This document shows, piece by piece, positions 55,696-63,800 of a stretch of DNA of 64,000 bases. The position numbers and the translations under genes are program-made. Where the stretch lies: contig NZ_CVRR01000019.1 of assembly GCF_001406815.1 (NCBI RefSeq), forward strand, positions 62,001 to 126,000, given 5' to 3'. The notes beneath the pieces are model-generated. The model saw only the letters and a program-made list of their open reading frames with translations. It did no database searches and was not told the origin of the DNA. Source of the DNA: Roseburia faecis. GTDB lineage: Bacteria; Bacillota; Clostridia; Lachnospirales; Lachnospiraceae. Within the stretch, counting starts at the first letter, position 1. Each line of letters begins with the position of its first letter.

Positions 55696-57588
55696 ATGAA
55701 TTTACTTACCGTTGATCATATTACAAAAGTTTATACACAGCGTGAGTTGTTTCACGATGCATCGTTTTATCTGCAGGATGGGGAAAAAGTCGGAATCATA
55801 GGCATCAATGGAACCGGAAAATCCACGCTGTTAAAAATTATGGCAGGACTCGAAGAACCGGATGCCGGAAATGTCGTACGGGCCAATCATCTTGTGATTC
55901 GCTATCTGCCGCAGATGCCGGAATTTGACCCGCAAAAAGGAGCACTTGAGAATGTACTTTCTTATGCGCAGATTGGAAGTGTGCATCAGCAGGAAGACCG
56001 GGAAGAACATGAAAAATGGAATCTGGAAAGCAATGCCAAATCCATGATGACGCGGCTTGGCATATACAATTTCGATGAACCGGTGGGACATTTGTCCGGC
56101 GGACAGCGGAAACGACTGGCTCTTGTTGCAGTGCTCCTTACTCCGTGTGATGTACTGCTTTTGGATGAGCCGACGAACCATCTGGATGCCGAAATGGCAG
56201 AGTGGCTGGAAAATTATCTGAAAAATTATCGGGGAGCAATGGTTATGGTGACACATGACCGGTATTTTCTGGACAGTGTATGCAACCGGATTGTGGAAGT
56301 TGATAAAGGACAGATTTACAGCTATGAGACAAACTATTCCGGATATCTTGCGGCCAAACAGGAGAGGGAAGACATTGCCTGGGCAGGCGAACGGAAAAGA
56401 CAGTCCATTCTGCGCAAGGAAATCGAATGGATGCAGCGCGGGGCAAGAGCGCGTTCCACCAAACAGAAAGCACATATCCAGCGCTATGAGGCCTTGCGGG
56501 ATCAAAAAAAGCCGGATGTTGATAAAAAGATCGAAATCGGTTCGGTGTCCTCCCGTATGGGAAAAACAACCGTGGAATTATCACATATCACAAAAACATA
56601 TGGAGATCATGTACTGATTTCTGATTTTTCCTATATTTTCTTAAAAAATGACCGGATTGGTTTTGTCGGGAAAAACGGATGCGGCAAGACAACACTTATG
56701 AAAATTATTGATGGCAGAATTTTGCCGGATGCTGGGGAAGTAACCATTGGACAGACGATAAAAATCGGATATTACACACAGGAGATCGAACAGGATGAGA
56801 ATGCGGGAATTGCATATATGGACCCAAAGCTTCGCGTGATTGATTATATCAAAAATACAGCAGAATATGTACGCACAGAAGATGGACTGGTTTCGGCATC
56901 CGCAATGCTTGATAAGTTTTTGTTTCCACCGGAAGAACAGTATGGACAGATCAAAAAACTGTCCGGCGGAGAAAAGCGCAGACTGAATCTGCTGCGGGTC
57001 CTTATGGAAGCTCCCAATGTACTGATTCTTGACGAACCAACCAACGATCTTGATATCACGACACTGACCATTCTTGAAGATTATCTGGATCATTATGACG
57101 GTATTGTGATTACGGTATCGCATGACCGTTATTTTCTGGACCGTGTGGTGCACAGAATCTTTGCTTTTGAGGGAAACGGAAAGCTCTGCCAGTATGAGGG
57201 CGGATATACGGACTACCACAGACGGGCCGAAGAGGAAGGAAAATTTGTAGATACTGCAGGCGATTCGTTCCGTAAAAATGAAGAGACGGCAAATGTACAG
57301 GAAAAACAGGCGACAGAAGACTCACGTTCTACATGGAAACATGAAAATAAATTAAAATTTTCATATAAAGAACAGAAAGAATATGAAACCATTGAGGACG
57401 ACATTGCAGCTTTGGAAACACGGCTGGGAGAGATTGACGGGGAGATGGCATCCTGCGCACGGGATTTTGTGAAGCTGAATGAACTGACAGAAGAAAAAAC
57501 GCAGCTGGAAACACAATTGGAAGAAAAAATGGATCGCTGGACGTATCTGGAAGAACTTGCGGCAAAAATACTTCAACAAAATGCATAA
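55696..57588 (+). CDS. ABC-F family ATPase (Uup-like)
   Basis: 630 residues, two ABC domains without membrane part. ABC1: GINGTGKST, LSGGQRKR, LLLDEPTNHLD. ABC2: GKNGCGKTT, LSGGEKRR, LILDEPTNDLD. The linker between them has the charged helical P-site tRNA-interaction motif (about 240-300). The C-terminus has a linker and a coiled coil (about 565-628: LETRLGEIDGEM..LNELTEEKTQLETQLEEK), as in Uup. ABC-F proteins act on ribosomes; Uup-type are housekeeping or weak resistance factors. Start chosen at ATG 55696 after AGAGGA. Confidence 0.9.
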   Translation: MNLLTVDHITKVYTQRELFHDASFYLQDGEKVGIIGINGTGKSTLLKIMAGLEEPDAGNVVRANHLVIRYLPQMPEFDPQKGALENVLSYAQIGSVHQQEDREEHEKWNLESNAKSMMTRLGIYNFDEPVGHLSGGQRKRLALVAVLLTPCDVLLLDEPTNHLDAEMAEWLENYLKNYRGAMVMVTHDRYFLDSVCNRIVEVDKGQIYSYETNYSGYLAAKQEREDIAWAGERKRQSILRKEIEWMQRGARARSTKQKAHIQRYEALRDQKKPDVDKKIEIGSVSSRMGKTTVELSHITKTYGDHVLISDFSYIFLKNDRIGFVGKNGCGKTTLMKIIDGRILPDAGEVTIGQTIKIGYYTQEIEQDENAGIAYMDPKLRVIDYIKNTAEYVRTEDGLVSASAMLDKFLFPPEEQYGQIKKLSGGEKRRLNLLRVLMEAPNVLILDEPTNDLDITTLTILEDYLDHYDGIVITVSHDRYFLDRVVHRIFAFEGNGKLCQYEGGYTDYHRRAEEEGKFVDTAGDSFRKNEETANVQEKQATEDSRSTWKHENKLKFSYKEQKEYETIEDDIAALETRLGEIDGEMASCARDFVKLNELTEEKTQLETQLEEKMDRWTYLEELAAKILQQNA

Positions 57589-57593
57589 AAAGG

Positions 57594-57622
57594 TTGTAAA
57601 ACTTTCTGAAAATTAGTAGAAT
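57594..57622 (+). promoter_or_regulatory. promoter of the EF-G paralogue gene
   Basis: TTGTAA, 17-base spacer, TAGAAT, 45 bases before the start. Confidence 0.6.
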
Positions 57623-57666
57623 ATAACCATAAAAGAGTAAATATTCTAAAAAAGGAGGGTTTTACT

Positions 57667-59754
57667 ATGAACGTATATACGACAGACAGAATTCGTAATG
57701 TGGTTCTCCTGGGGCATGGAGGATGCGGCAAAACTTCCCTGGTGGAAGCCATGGCATATCTGGCAGGTCTGACGACACGTATGGGGACGGTCGCAGATAA
57801 AAATACCATCAGTGATTTTGATAAGGAGGAGACGAAACGCCAGTTTTCGATCCATACTTCTGTGGTCGCGATCCCGTGGAAAGACAGCAAAATTAATGTT
57901 TTGGATACCCCAGGCTATTTTGATTTTGTCGGGGAAGTCGAAGAGGCAGTTTCCGCAGCGGATGCAGCAATTATCGTTATTTCCGGAAAAGCGGGAATCG
58001 AGACAGGCACGCGGCGCGCCTGGGAAATCTGTGAAAAAAATCATCTTCCACGTATGATTTTTGTGACAGATATGGATATTGACAATGCAAGTTACCGTCA
58101 GGTAGTGGAAGATCTGCAGGCTCTTTACGGAAAGAAAATTGCACCGTTTCATCTGCCGGTCCGGGAGGATGGCCAGTTTGTCGGATATGTCAATGTCATC
58201 CAGCAGAAAGCAAAGCGATGGACCGATGAGGGAACCGTTGAAAAATTTGAAGTTCCGGAATATTCCCAAAAGAATCTTAATCTGTGCAGGGAAGCTTTGT
58301 TAGAAGCTGTGGCAGAAACCAGCGAGGAGTTTATGGACCGTTATTTTAACGGAGATGAATTCTCCGAGGACGAAATTCGTCAGGCGCTCAGGGTAAATGT
58401 CATGGATGGTTCTATCGTTCCGGTTCTTATGGGATCGAATCCGCTTGCCCGCGGGATGTATACGCTGATGGCAGATATTGTTAAATATTTTCCGAGCCCG
58501 GACAAACGGACCTGCGCAGGAATCAATACGACAAACAACGAGGTGTATCCGGCGGACTATGATTTTGCAAAACCGAAGAGTGCGTATATTTTTAAGACAA
58601 TTGTAGATCCTTACATTGGAAAGTATTCTCTGATCAAAGTAAATTCCGGTGTGCTTAAGACGGATGATGTCTTATTTAATTATCACAGGGATTGTGACGA
58701 AAAGATTGGAAAGCTGTACGTTCTGCGCGGAAATAAAACAGAGGAAGTAAAAGAACTTCATGCGGGGGATATCGGAGCACTGGCAAAGCTGTCCCAGTCC
58801 CAGACAACGGATTCCCTGTCCGTACGGAATAATCCGGTTGCCTATCTTCGCACGAATTTCTCAAAACCGTACGTATCTATGCGCTACAAAGCAAAAAACA
58901 AAGGGGATGTGGATAAGATTTCCCAGTCGCTGCAAAAAATTCTGATGGAAGATCAGACGCTGCGTGTGGTAAATGACAGTGAAAATCGTCAGACTCTGTT
59001 ATATGGCATGGGTGAGCAGCAGCTTGAAATTGTTCAGAGTATGCTGCTTGAAAAGTATAAAGTAGAAATTGAACTGATGCGTCCAAAGGTCGCTTTCCGC
59101 GAAACCATACGTGGAAAATCAGATGTTGAATACAAATATAAAAAACAGTCCGGTGGACATGGACAGTACGGCCATGTTAAAATGAAATTTGAGCCGAGCG
59201 GGGATTTAGAGGTCCCTTATGTATTTGAACAGTGTGTTGTGGGTGGAGCCGTTCCGAAAAATTATTTTCCAGCAGTGGAAAAAGGAATTGCAGAAGCTGT
59301 TTTGAAAGGACCGCTTGCGGCCTACCCGGTAATCGGAGTGAAAGCGGTACTCTATGATGGCTCCTATCATCCGGTGGATTCCTCCGAGATGGCATTTAAA
59401 GTAGCCGCCAAACAGGCATTTAAGAAAGGATTTTTAGATGCGAAGCCGGTATTGTTAGAGCCGATCGCCTCTGTAAAGATCATTACTCCGGAGGAATATA
59501 CCGGTGAAATCATGGGAGATCTGAATAAACGCAGAGGTCGTGTGATGAATATGAATGCAGAAAACGGGTATCAGGAGATCGATGCGGATCTTCCATATCT
59601 TGAACTGTATGGATATAATACACAGCTTCGGTCAATGACCAGCGGAAGCGGAACATTTTCTTATGAATTTGCCCGGTATGAACAAGCACCTGAGGATGTG
59701 GCAGCAAGAGAAATAGAAGAGAGGGCAGGCAAAGTTGTGGAGACAGAAGAATAG
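57667..59754 (+). CDS. elongation factor G-like GTPase (paralogue) with altered G4
   Basis: 695 residues with all EF-G domains. G1 is GHGGCGKTS and G3 DTPGYFDF. Where EF-G has NKMD (G4), this protein has VTDMD in MIFVTDMDIDNAS, losing the base-contacting Asn and Lys. Domain IV is present (GGHGQYGHVKMKFEP; MAFKVAAKQAFKKGF), followed by the C-terminal domain V ending near FARYEQAPED. This is the FusA2-like branch, not the translocase encoded next to rpsL/tufA. GGAGGG precedes the ATG. Function unclear; possibly ribosome-associated under stress. Confidence 0.88.
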   Translation: MNVYTTDRIRNVVLLGHGGCGKTSLVEAMAYLAGLTTRMGTVADKNTISDFDKEETKRQFSIHTSVVAIPWKDSKINVLDTPGYFDFVGEVEEAVSAADAAIIVISGKAGIETGTRRAWEICEKNHLPRMIFVTDMDIDNASYRQVVEDLQALYGKKIAPFHLPVREDGQFVGYVNVIQQKAKRWTDEGTVEKFEVPEYSQKNLNLCREALLEAVAETSEEFMDRYFNGDEFSEDEIRQALRVNVMDGSIVPVLMGSNPLARGMYTLMADIVKYFPSPDKRTCAGINTTNNEVYPADYDFAKPKSAYIFKTIVDPYIGKYSLIKVNSGVLKTDDVLFNYHRDCDEKIGKLYVLRGNKTEEVKELHAGDIGALAKLSQSQTTDSLSVRNNPVAYLRTNFSKPYVSMRYKAKNKGDVDKISQSLQKILMEDQTLRVVNDSENRQTLLYGMGEQQLEIVQSMLLEKYKVEIELMRPKVAFRETIRGKSDVEYKYKKQSGGHGQYGHVKMKFEPSGDLEVPYVFEQCVVGGAVPKNYFPAVEKGIAEAVLKGPLAAYPVIGVKAVLYDGSYHPVDSSEMAFKVAAKQAFKKGFLDAKPVLLEPIASVKIITPEEYTGEIMGDLNKRRGRVMNMNAENGYQEIDADLPYLELYGYNTQLRSMTSGSGTFSYEFARYEQAPEDVAAREIEERAGKVVETEE

Positions 59755-61078
59755 TACAGTGTTTGCTGTATTATTGATTGCAATAACCTTAAATTTTATC
59801 GTGACACCGACATATGCAAAAAACACAGAACTCGAAGGGGAGAATTATGCCCCTTCGAGTTCTTCCTTTCAAAAACCTGCAAATGTTCACACAAAAAGCG
59901 ATACGGTTACCGTGGGGTATTTTTTGGGAGGCGGCATACAGAATTCTTTCAATAAAGAATCGTACCCGGCATTCAGCGGGGAGCAGCCGCTGTATACGCC
60001 ATACCGGAGTGGATTCCGGTTTCTTGGATGGTACTCCGATGCCGCGCTTCACAAACGGATAAAAACCATTCCGACGGATCGTAAGGATCATTACATTCTC
60101 TACGCAAAGTGGACCGCAAAGATCAATAATTATTACAATGTAGAATATTATAACTATCACAAAAGAGAGAGCCGCTTCGGTAAAAATCTGGTTCTGTTGA
60201 AAGATCTTGATTACGGCTTTTACAATGAAATTGATATTCCGGGTATGCCGGATACCCGGGAGGAAGATGTGTTAAAAGAATATATTTTCAGTGCATCCCA
60301 GTGCCCGCAGGGAATTTGTCTGACCGATGAATTTGTGCTGATCACTTCTTATTCCACGGAAGATGACTGTATGGGAGAGCTTATGGTGTTTGACCGGGAA
60401 ACCGGAGAATATATGGTCACACTGGGAATGGATGAAAACAGCCATCTGGGAGGAATTGCGTTTGACGGTGACAATGTATGGGTGTGCAATTCCTATGAAA
60501 ACTGTGTGGAGCGGATCTCCTACGATTTTATTGAACTGATGGCATATCAGAATACCGGAGATGTCGTGGATGCAAGAGATGTTGTGGAGGAGTTTCCGGT
60601 CAAAAATACGCCTTCCTGTATTACCTGGTATGGCGGAAGATTGTGGATTGCAACGCATACACTTCTGGTGAATTCACGAATGGTGGCATATTATCTGGAT
60701 AAAAAGACGGACAAACTGATTGCCCTCAGTGATTATAAAATTCCGCAAAAGGTGCAGGGAGTTACGTTCGATGATTCCGGAAACGTATATCTGAGCACTT
60801 CCTACGGAAGAAACCAGTCTTCCTATTTATATTGTTACGACTCTGTCACGGCACTCGCAACCCGGCCGAAACATCCGAGAAAGAAAGTGGAAATGCCTCC
60901 GGCATCGGAAGAACTCGATGTAAGGGACAATACCTTATATATTCTGTTTGAATCGGCAGGAGAAAAATATTATGAGGGAACCGACGGGAAAGGCAAAAGC
61001 CTGTTCCCGCTGGATAAAATTTTAAAAATCCCGATCAGGGAGCTGGATGTGAACGGTTCATCGACATCAGGGACATGA
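59735..61078 (+). CDS. secreted protein: InlB-type repeat plus beta-propeller-like domain
   Basis: 447 residues. The signal peptide (about 1-28, WRQKNSTVFAVLLIAITLNFIVTPTYA) needs the TTG start at 59735; GAGAGGGCAGG lies upstream, and the start overlaps the previous gene by 20 bases. Residues ~58-125 form a Listeria-Bacteroides-type repeat (FLGGGIQNSF..YRSGFRFLGWYSD....YILYAKWT). From ~180 come propeller-like blades (GICLTDEFVLITSY.., GELMVFDRETGEYMVTLGM, GGIAFDGDNVWVCNSYENCV, GGRLWIATH, GVTFDDSGNVYLSTSYGR). No cell-wall anchor is seen. Probably an extracellular binding protein. Its 3' end overlaps an opposing gene by 44 bases. Confidence 0.75.
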   Translation: MWRQKNSTVFAVLLIAITLNFIVTPTYAKNTELEGENYAPSSSSFQKPANVHTKSDTVTVGYFLGGGIQNSFNKESYPAFSGEQPLYTPYRSGFRFLGWYSDAALHKRIKTIPTDRKDHYILYAKWTAKINNYYNVEYYNYHKRESRFGKNLVLLKDLDYGFYNEIDIPGMPDTREEDVLKEYIFSASQCPQGICLTDEFVLITSYSTEDDCMGELMVFDRETGEYMVTLGMDENSHLGGIAFDGDNVWVCNSYENCVERISYDFIELMAYQNTGDVVDARDVVEEFPVKNTPSCITWYGGRLWIATHTLLVNSRMVAYYLDKKTDKLIALSDYKIPQKVQGVTFDDSGNVYLSTSYGRNQSSYLYCYDSVTALATRPKHPRKKVEMPPASEELDVRDNTLYILFESAGEKYYEGTDGKGKSLFPLDKILKIPIRELDVNGSSTSGT

Positions 61079-61322
61079 TCTTTTTCATTTGCGTCTGACT
61101 CTCAGGCGGAAGGTCTTTGGACAGCAGATCACACAACAGTTCGATTTCAGGCTTTGTGAAATCAATATGGTTTTCCTTTGCCTGCCTCATATTTGAGAGA
61201 AGAAACGGCATGGCATCTTTCATGTTTAAAGGTTTTTCTTTCTGTGCAAAGGAGAGCAGAAATTGCAATTTTTCCGGACTTAAATTGGCAAACGCCGGAT
61301 TGTTCAAAAGATTGGAATCCAT
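61035..61322 (-). CDS. 95-residue conserved-looking hypothetical protein
   Basis: Helical, leucine-rich protein: NPAFANLSPEKLQFLLSFAQKEKPLNMKDAMPFLLSNMRQAKENHIDFTKPEIELLCDLLSKDLPPESQTQMKKIM. I do not recognise a named family. CAGGAGG precedes the ATG. Second in a two-gene unit with the 110-residue gene upstream; its last 44 bases run antisense to the propeller gene. Confidence 0.65.
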   Translation of the reverse strand: MDSNLLNNPAFANLSPEKLQFLLSFAQKEKPLNMKDAMPFLLSNMRQAKENHIDFTKPEIELLCDLLSKDLPPESQTQMKKIMSLMSMNRSHPAP

Positions 61323-61341
61323 TCAAAAACCTCCTGCGGAT

Positions 61342-61671
61342 TTATGGATTGTGAAACAGATCCTGATTTTCCATAATACAAAACAGTGTCTGTATGGTAT
61401 CAATCATTTCCTGTTCTTTTGGGGTACAATATTTACGGACTGCACTAAGCATTGCATCCCGCCGTTTGGTACCGGCAGGCAGAGAACAGGCAGCCATGCT
61501 GTTCTCCTGTCTGGAGAAAGCTGCTGTGGCATTTTTCCATTCCATCAGCTGGATTAGCATGGCAAGCGGCTTTTGTGTCGGAACGTCTAAAAACGGTACG
61601 ATGGACTTTAAGATCTGCGTATTTCTCGTCTGGATCAGATCGTCATACGTGATGGATTTATTTTCATCCAT
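61342..61671 (-). CDS. small helical hypothetical protein
   Basis: About 109 residues from the ATG at 61671 (MDENKSITYDDLIQTRN), with AGGATGTG upstream; a GTG nine bases earlier is less likely. No signal or membrane segment. It pairs with the 95-residue gene 19 bases downstream. Function unknown. Confidence 0.6.
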   Translation of the reverse strand: MDENKSITYDDLIQTRNTQILKSIVPFLDVPTQKPLAMLIQLMEWKNATAAFSRQENSMAACSLPAGTKRRDAMLSAVRKYCTPKEQEMIDTIQTLFCIMENQDLFHNP

Positions 61672-61758
61672 GGATAACACATCCTATATAATTTTTCTAT
61701 TATTTTATGAGAGAATGCCTGTCTGTATGAATACAATAAAAGAAAAAGGAAAAAACAG

Positions 61759-61905
61759 ATGCATGAGAGACTGATTATTGATGGAAACAGTGTTTATGAA
61801 GTGGATGAAGAATGCCTGAAACGACGGAATGTTCCCACGGAATGCAGGGTAAAAGAGGCTGTGGAACGTCAGATCCAGAAAGAAAAAGCCACAAAAGAAG
61901 GATAG
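61759..61905 (+). CDS. 48-residue small protein
   Basis: ATG after AAAAGGA (spacing 8). A charged peptide, MHERLIIDGNSVYEVDEECL and on to a basic helical tail. It is followed at once by a strong terminator, which supports a real mini-gene. Function unknown. Confidence 0.55.
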   Translation: MHERLIIDGNSVYEVDEECLKRRNVPTECRVKEAVERQIQKEKATKEG

Positions 61906-61917
61906 CATTTTATATGC

Positions 61918-61948
61918 AAAAAGGGATGCAGATATTGCATCCCTTTTT
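61918..61948. terminator. bidirectional terminator
   Basis: Perfect 13-bp stem AAAAAGGGATGCA / TGCATCCCTTTTT with loop GATAT; it serves the 48-residue gene and the Cys-rich gene on the other strand. Confidence 0.9.
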
Positions 61949-61986
61949 GGTTGTGCACCTTGCTGCACACGTTTCTAACACAAATA

Positions 61987-62217
61987 TTAGAAGATTCCGC
62001 CGCATCCGTTTCCGTTGCCGCATCCGCCACAGAATAACAGAAGAAGAATCAGCCAGCAGCAGTCGTTTCCGCCGCCACTGCATCCGCATCCGTTGTTGTT
62101 TCCGCAGAAAGATCCATTTCCGCAGCAGGAGAGAAGAAGAATGATCCAGATAATAGAATTGCATCCACATCCGTTATCTGTTGAACATCCACAGTTTGTA
62201 GCAGTTAAATCACTCAT
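61987..62217 (-). CDS. Cys/Gly-rich small protein (chorion-like high-cysteine type)
   Basis: 76 residues from the ATG at 62217, which follows TTGGAGGTCACTT; the longer frame to 62280 lacks a ribosome site. It has 14 Cys and 18 Gly. Two CGC-rich, Asn/Gly-rich segments alternate with two short hydrophobic stretches (IIWIILLL and WLILLLLF). It resembles proteins annotated as chorion-class high-cysteine proteins in clostridia. Role unknown; possibly a spore-coat or membrane-surface protein, by composition only. Confidence 0.75.
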   Translation of the reverse strand: MSDLTATNCGCSTDNGCGCNSIIWIILLLSCCGNGSFCGNNNGCGCSGGGNDCCWLILLLLFCGGCGNGNGCGGIF

Positions 62218-62298
62218 AAGTGACCTCCAAATAAATATATTTACAGTATAATGTATGAGACGGCAGCAAAAGGGTTCCATTTTTTCCTGAAAAATTTA

Positions 62299-62327
62299 TT
62301 GACTTTCCTATAGTAAATAGCTAAAAT
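62299..62327 (+). promoter_or_regulatory. promoter of the citrate-synthase-like gene
   Basis: TTGACT, 17-base spacer, TAAAAT; the predicted start of transcription is about 7-8 bases before the palindrome. Confidence 0.7.
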
Positions 62328-62340
62328 AATTTTATAACGT

Positions 62341-62360
62341 AATAATTGTATACAATTATT
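62341..62360. promoter_or_regulatory. 20-bp perfect palindrome, probable GntR operator
   Basis: A perfect 20-bp dyad with core AATTGTATACAATT lies between the promoter and the start codon. TTGTATACAA is the typical recognition form of FadR-subfamily GntR repressors, and such a gene begins at 63801. Confidence 0.75.
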
Positions 62361-62386
62361 CATGTATGAAAAGGAGTAGTCAGCAC

Positions 62387-63769
62387 ATGAGAGAAGTAGT
62401 AATGAATGACAAATCAAACCTGTTGCAGCTCGAAGAACATTTTTATCAGCTGGTAGATGTGGATGAACCGAATACATTCCGGAACCTTTTTCCCTATGAG
62501 GAGATTCCGAAGATTGCGTTTAACGATCGTATTGTTCCGCATAATATGCCGGATGAAATCTGGATTACAGATACCACATTCCGTGATGGGCAGCAGTCCC
62601 GTGCTCCGTATACCACCGAACAGATCGTGACGATTTATGATTACTTACATAAACTTGGCGGTCCGAAGGGAAAGATTCGTCAGAGTGAATTCTTCTTATA
62701 TAGTAAGAAAGACCGCGACGCGGTATATAAATGTATGGAACGTGGCTATCAGTTTCCGGAAGTCACTTCCTGGATTCGTGCCAGCAAACAGGACTTTCAG
62801 CTGGTCAAAGACCTGGGTCTTCGCGAGACGGGCATTCTTGTCAGCTGTTCTGACTACCATATTTTCTATAAAATGAAAATGACAAGACGGGAGGTTATGA
62901 ATCTGTACCTGAGCGTGATCCGCGACTGTCTGGAGACCGGCATCAGTCCGCGCTGTCATCTTGAGGATATCACACGTTCCGATATTTACGGATTTGTAAT
63001 TCCGTTCTGTGTGGAACTGATGAAACTGCAGGATGAGTACAAGATTCCGATCAAGGTACGTGCCTGCGATACGATGGGATATGGGGTAAACTTCCCTGGT
63101 GCCGTAATTCCGCGAAGTGTGCCGGGAATCATTTACGGTCTGACAACACATGCCGGAGTTCCTTCTTCCCAGATTGAGTGGCATGGACACAATGATTTTT
63201 ACAAAGCAGTCAACAATTCCACCACTGCATGGCTGTACGGAGCAAGTGGTGTCAACTGTTCTCTGTTTGGAATCGGAGAGCGTACCGGTAATACGCCTCT
63301 GGAAGCCATGGTATTTGAGTATGCCCAGCTGCGCGGCACTCTCGACGGCATGGATACGACCGTGATCACAGAACTTTCCGAATATTATGAAAAAGAACTG
63401 GGATACAAACAGCCGCCGCAGACGCCGTTTGTCGGAAGTAACTTTAATGTGACAAGAGCCGGTATTCACGCAGACGGATTACTGAAAAACGAGGAAATCT
63501 ATAACATTTTCGATACCGGAAAATTTTTAAACCGTCCACCTCTGGTAGCAGTATCGAATACCTCAGGTCTGGCAGGTATTGCACACTGGATCAACAATTA
63601 TTATCATTTGCCGGATGACCGGAAAGTGGACAAAAACTCAGAACTTGTACACCGGATCAAAGACTGGGTAGACACACAATACGATGACGGACGCGTGACG
63701 GTTATGACGGATCAGGAACTTGTTGTAGAAATTACTTCCGTTTGTAAAGAGCTTGGTATTGTGTTATAG
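62387..63769 (+). CDS. DRE-TIM metallolyase: (Re)-citrate synthase / isopropylmalate-homocitrate synthase family
   Basis: 460 residues from the ATG at 62387 (AAGGAG 10 bases upstream; an earlier ATG at 62366 lies before that site). TIM-barrel motifs: ITDTTFRDGQQSRAPYTTEQ (D-R-E metal/acid motif), RCHLEDITRSDIYGF, RACDTMGYG and EWHGHNDFYKAV (the HxH metal ligands), with FGIGERTGNTPLEAM. The sequence style (IRQSEFFLYSKKDRDAVYKCMERGYQFPEVTSWIRA) matches what I recall of the clostridial (Re)-citrate synthase of C. kluyveri rather than LeuA; it lacks the LeuA regulatory domain. It would condense acetyl-CoA and oxaloacetate for glutamate synthesis. LeuA-like activity cannot be excluded. Confidence 0.75.
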   Translation: MREVVMNDKSNLLQLEEHFYQLVDVDEPNTFRNLFPYEEIPKIAFNDRIVPHNMPDEIWITDTTFRDGQQSRAPYTTEQIVTIYDYLHKLGGPKGKIRQSEFFLYSKKDRDAVYKCMERGYQFPEVTSWIRASKQDFQLVKDLGLRETGILVSCSDYHIFYKMKMTRREVMNLYLSVIRDCLETGISPRCHLEDITRSDIYGFVIPFCVELMKLQDEYKIPIKVRACDTMGYGVNFPGAVIPRSVPGIIYGLTTHAGVPSSQIEWHGHNDFYKAVNNSTTAWLYGASGVNCSLFGIGERTGNTPLEAMVFEYAQLRGTLDGMDTTVITELSEYYEKELGYKQPPQTPFVGSNFNVTRAGIHADGLLKNEEIYNIFDTGKFLNRPPLVAVSNTSGLAGIAHWINNYYHLPDDRKVDKNSELVHRIKDWVDTQYDDGRVTVMTDQELVVEITSVCKELGIVL

Positions 63770-63800
63770 ACAAAAATTCGATATTATATAAGGTGAAATT

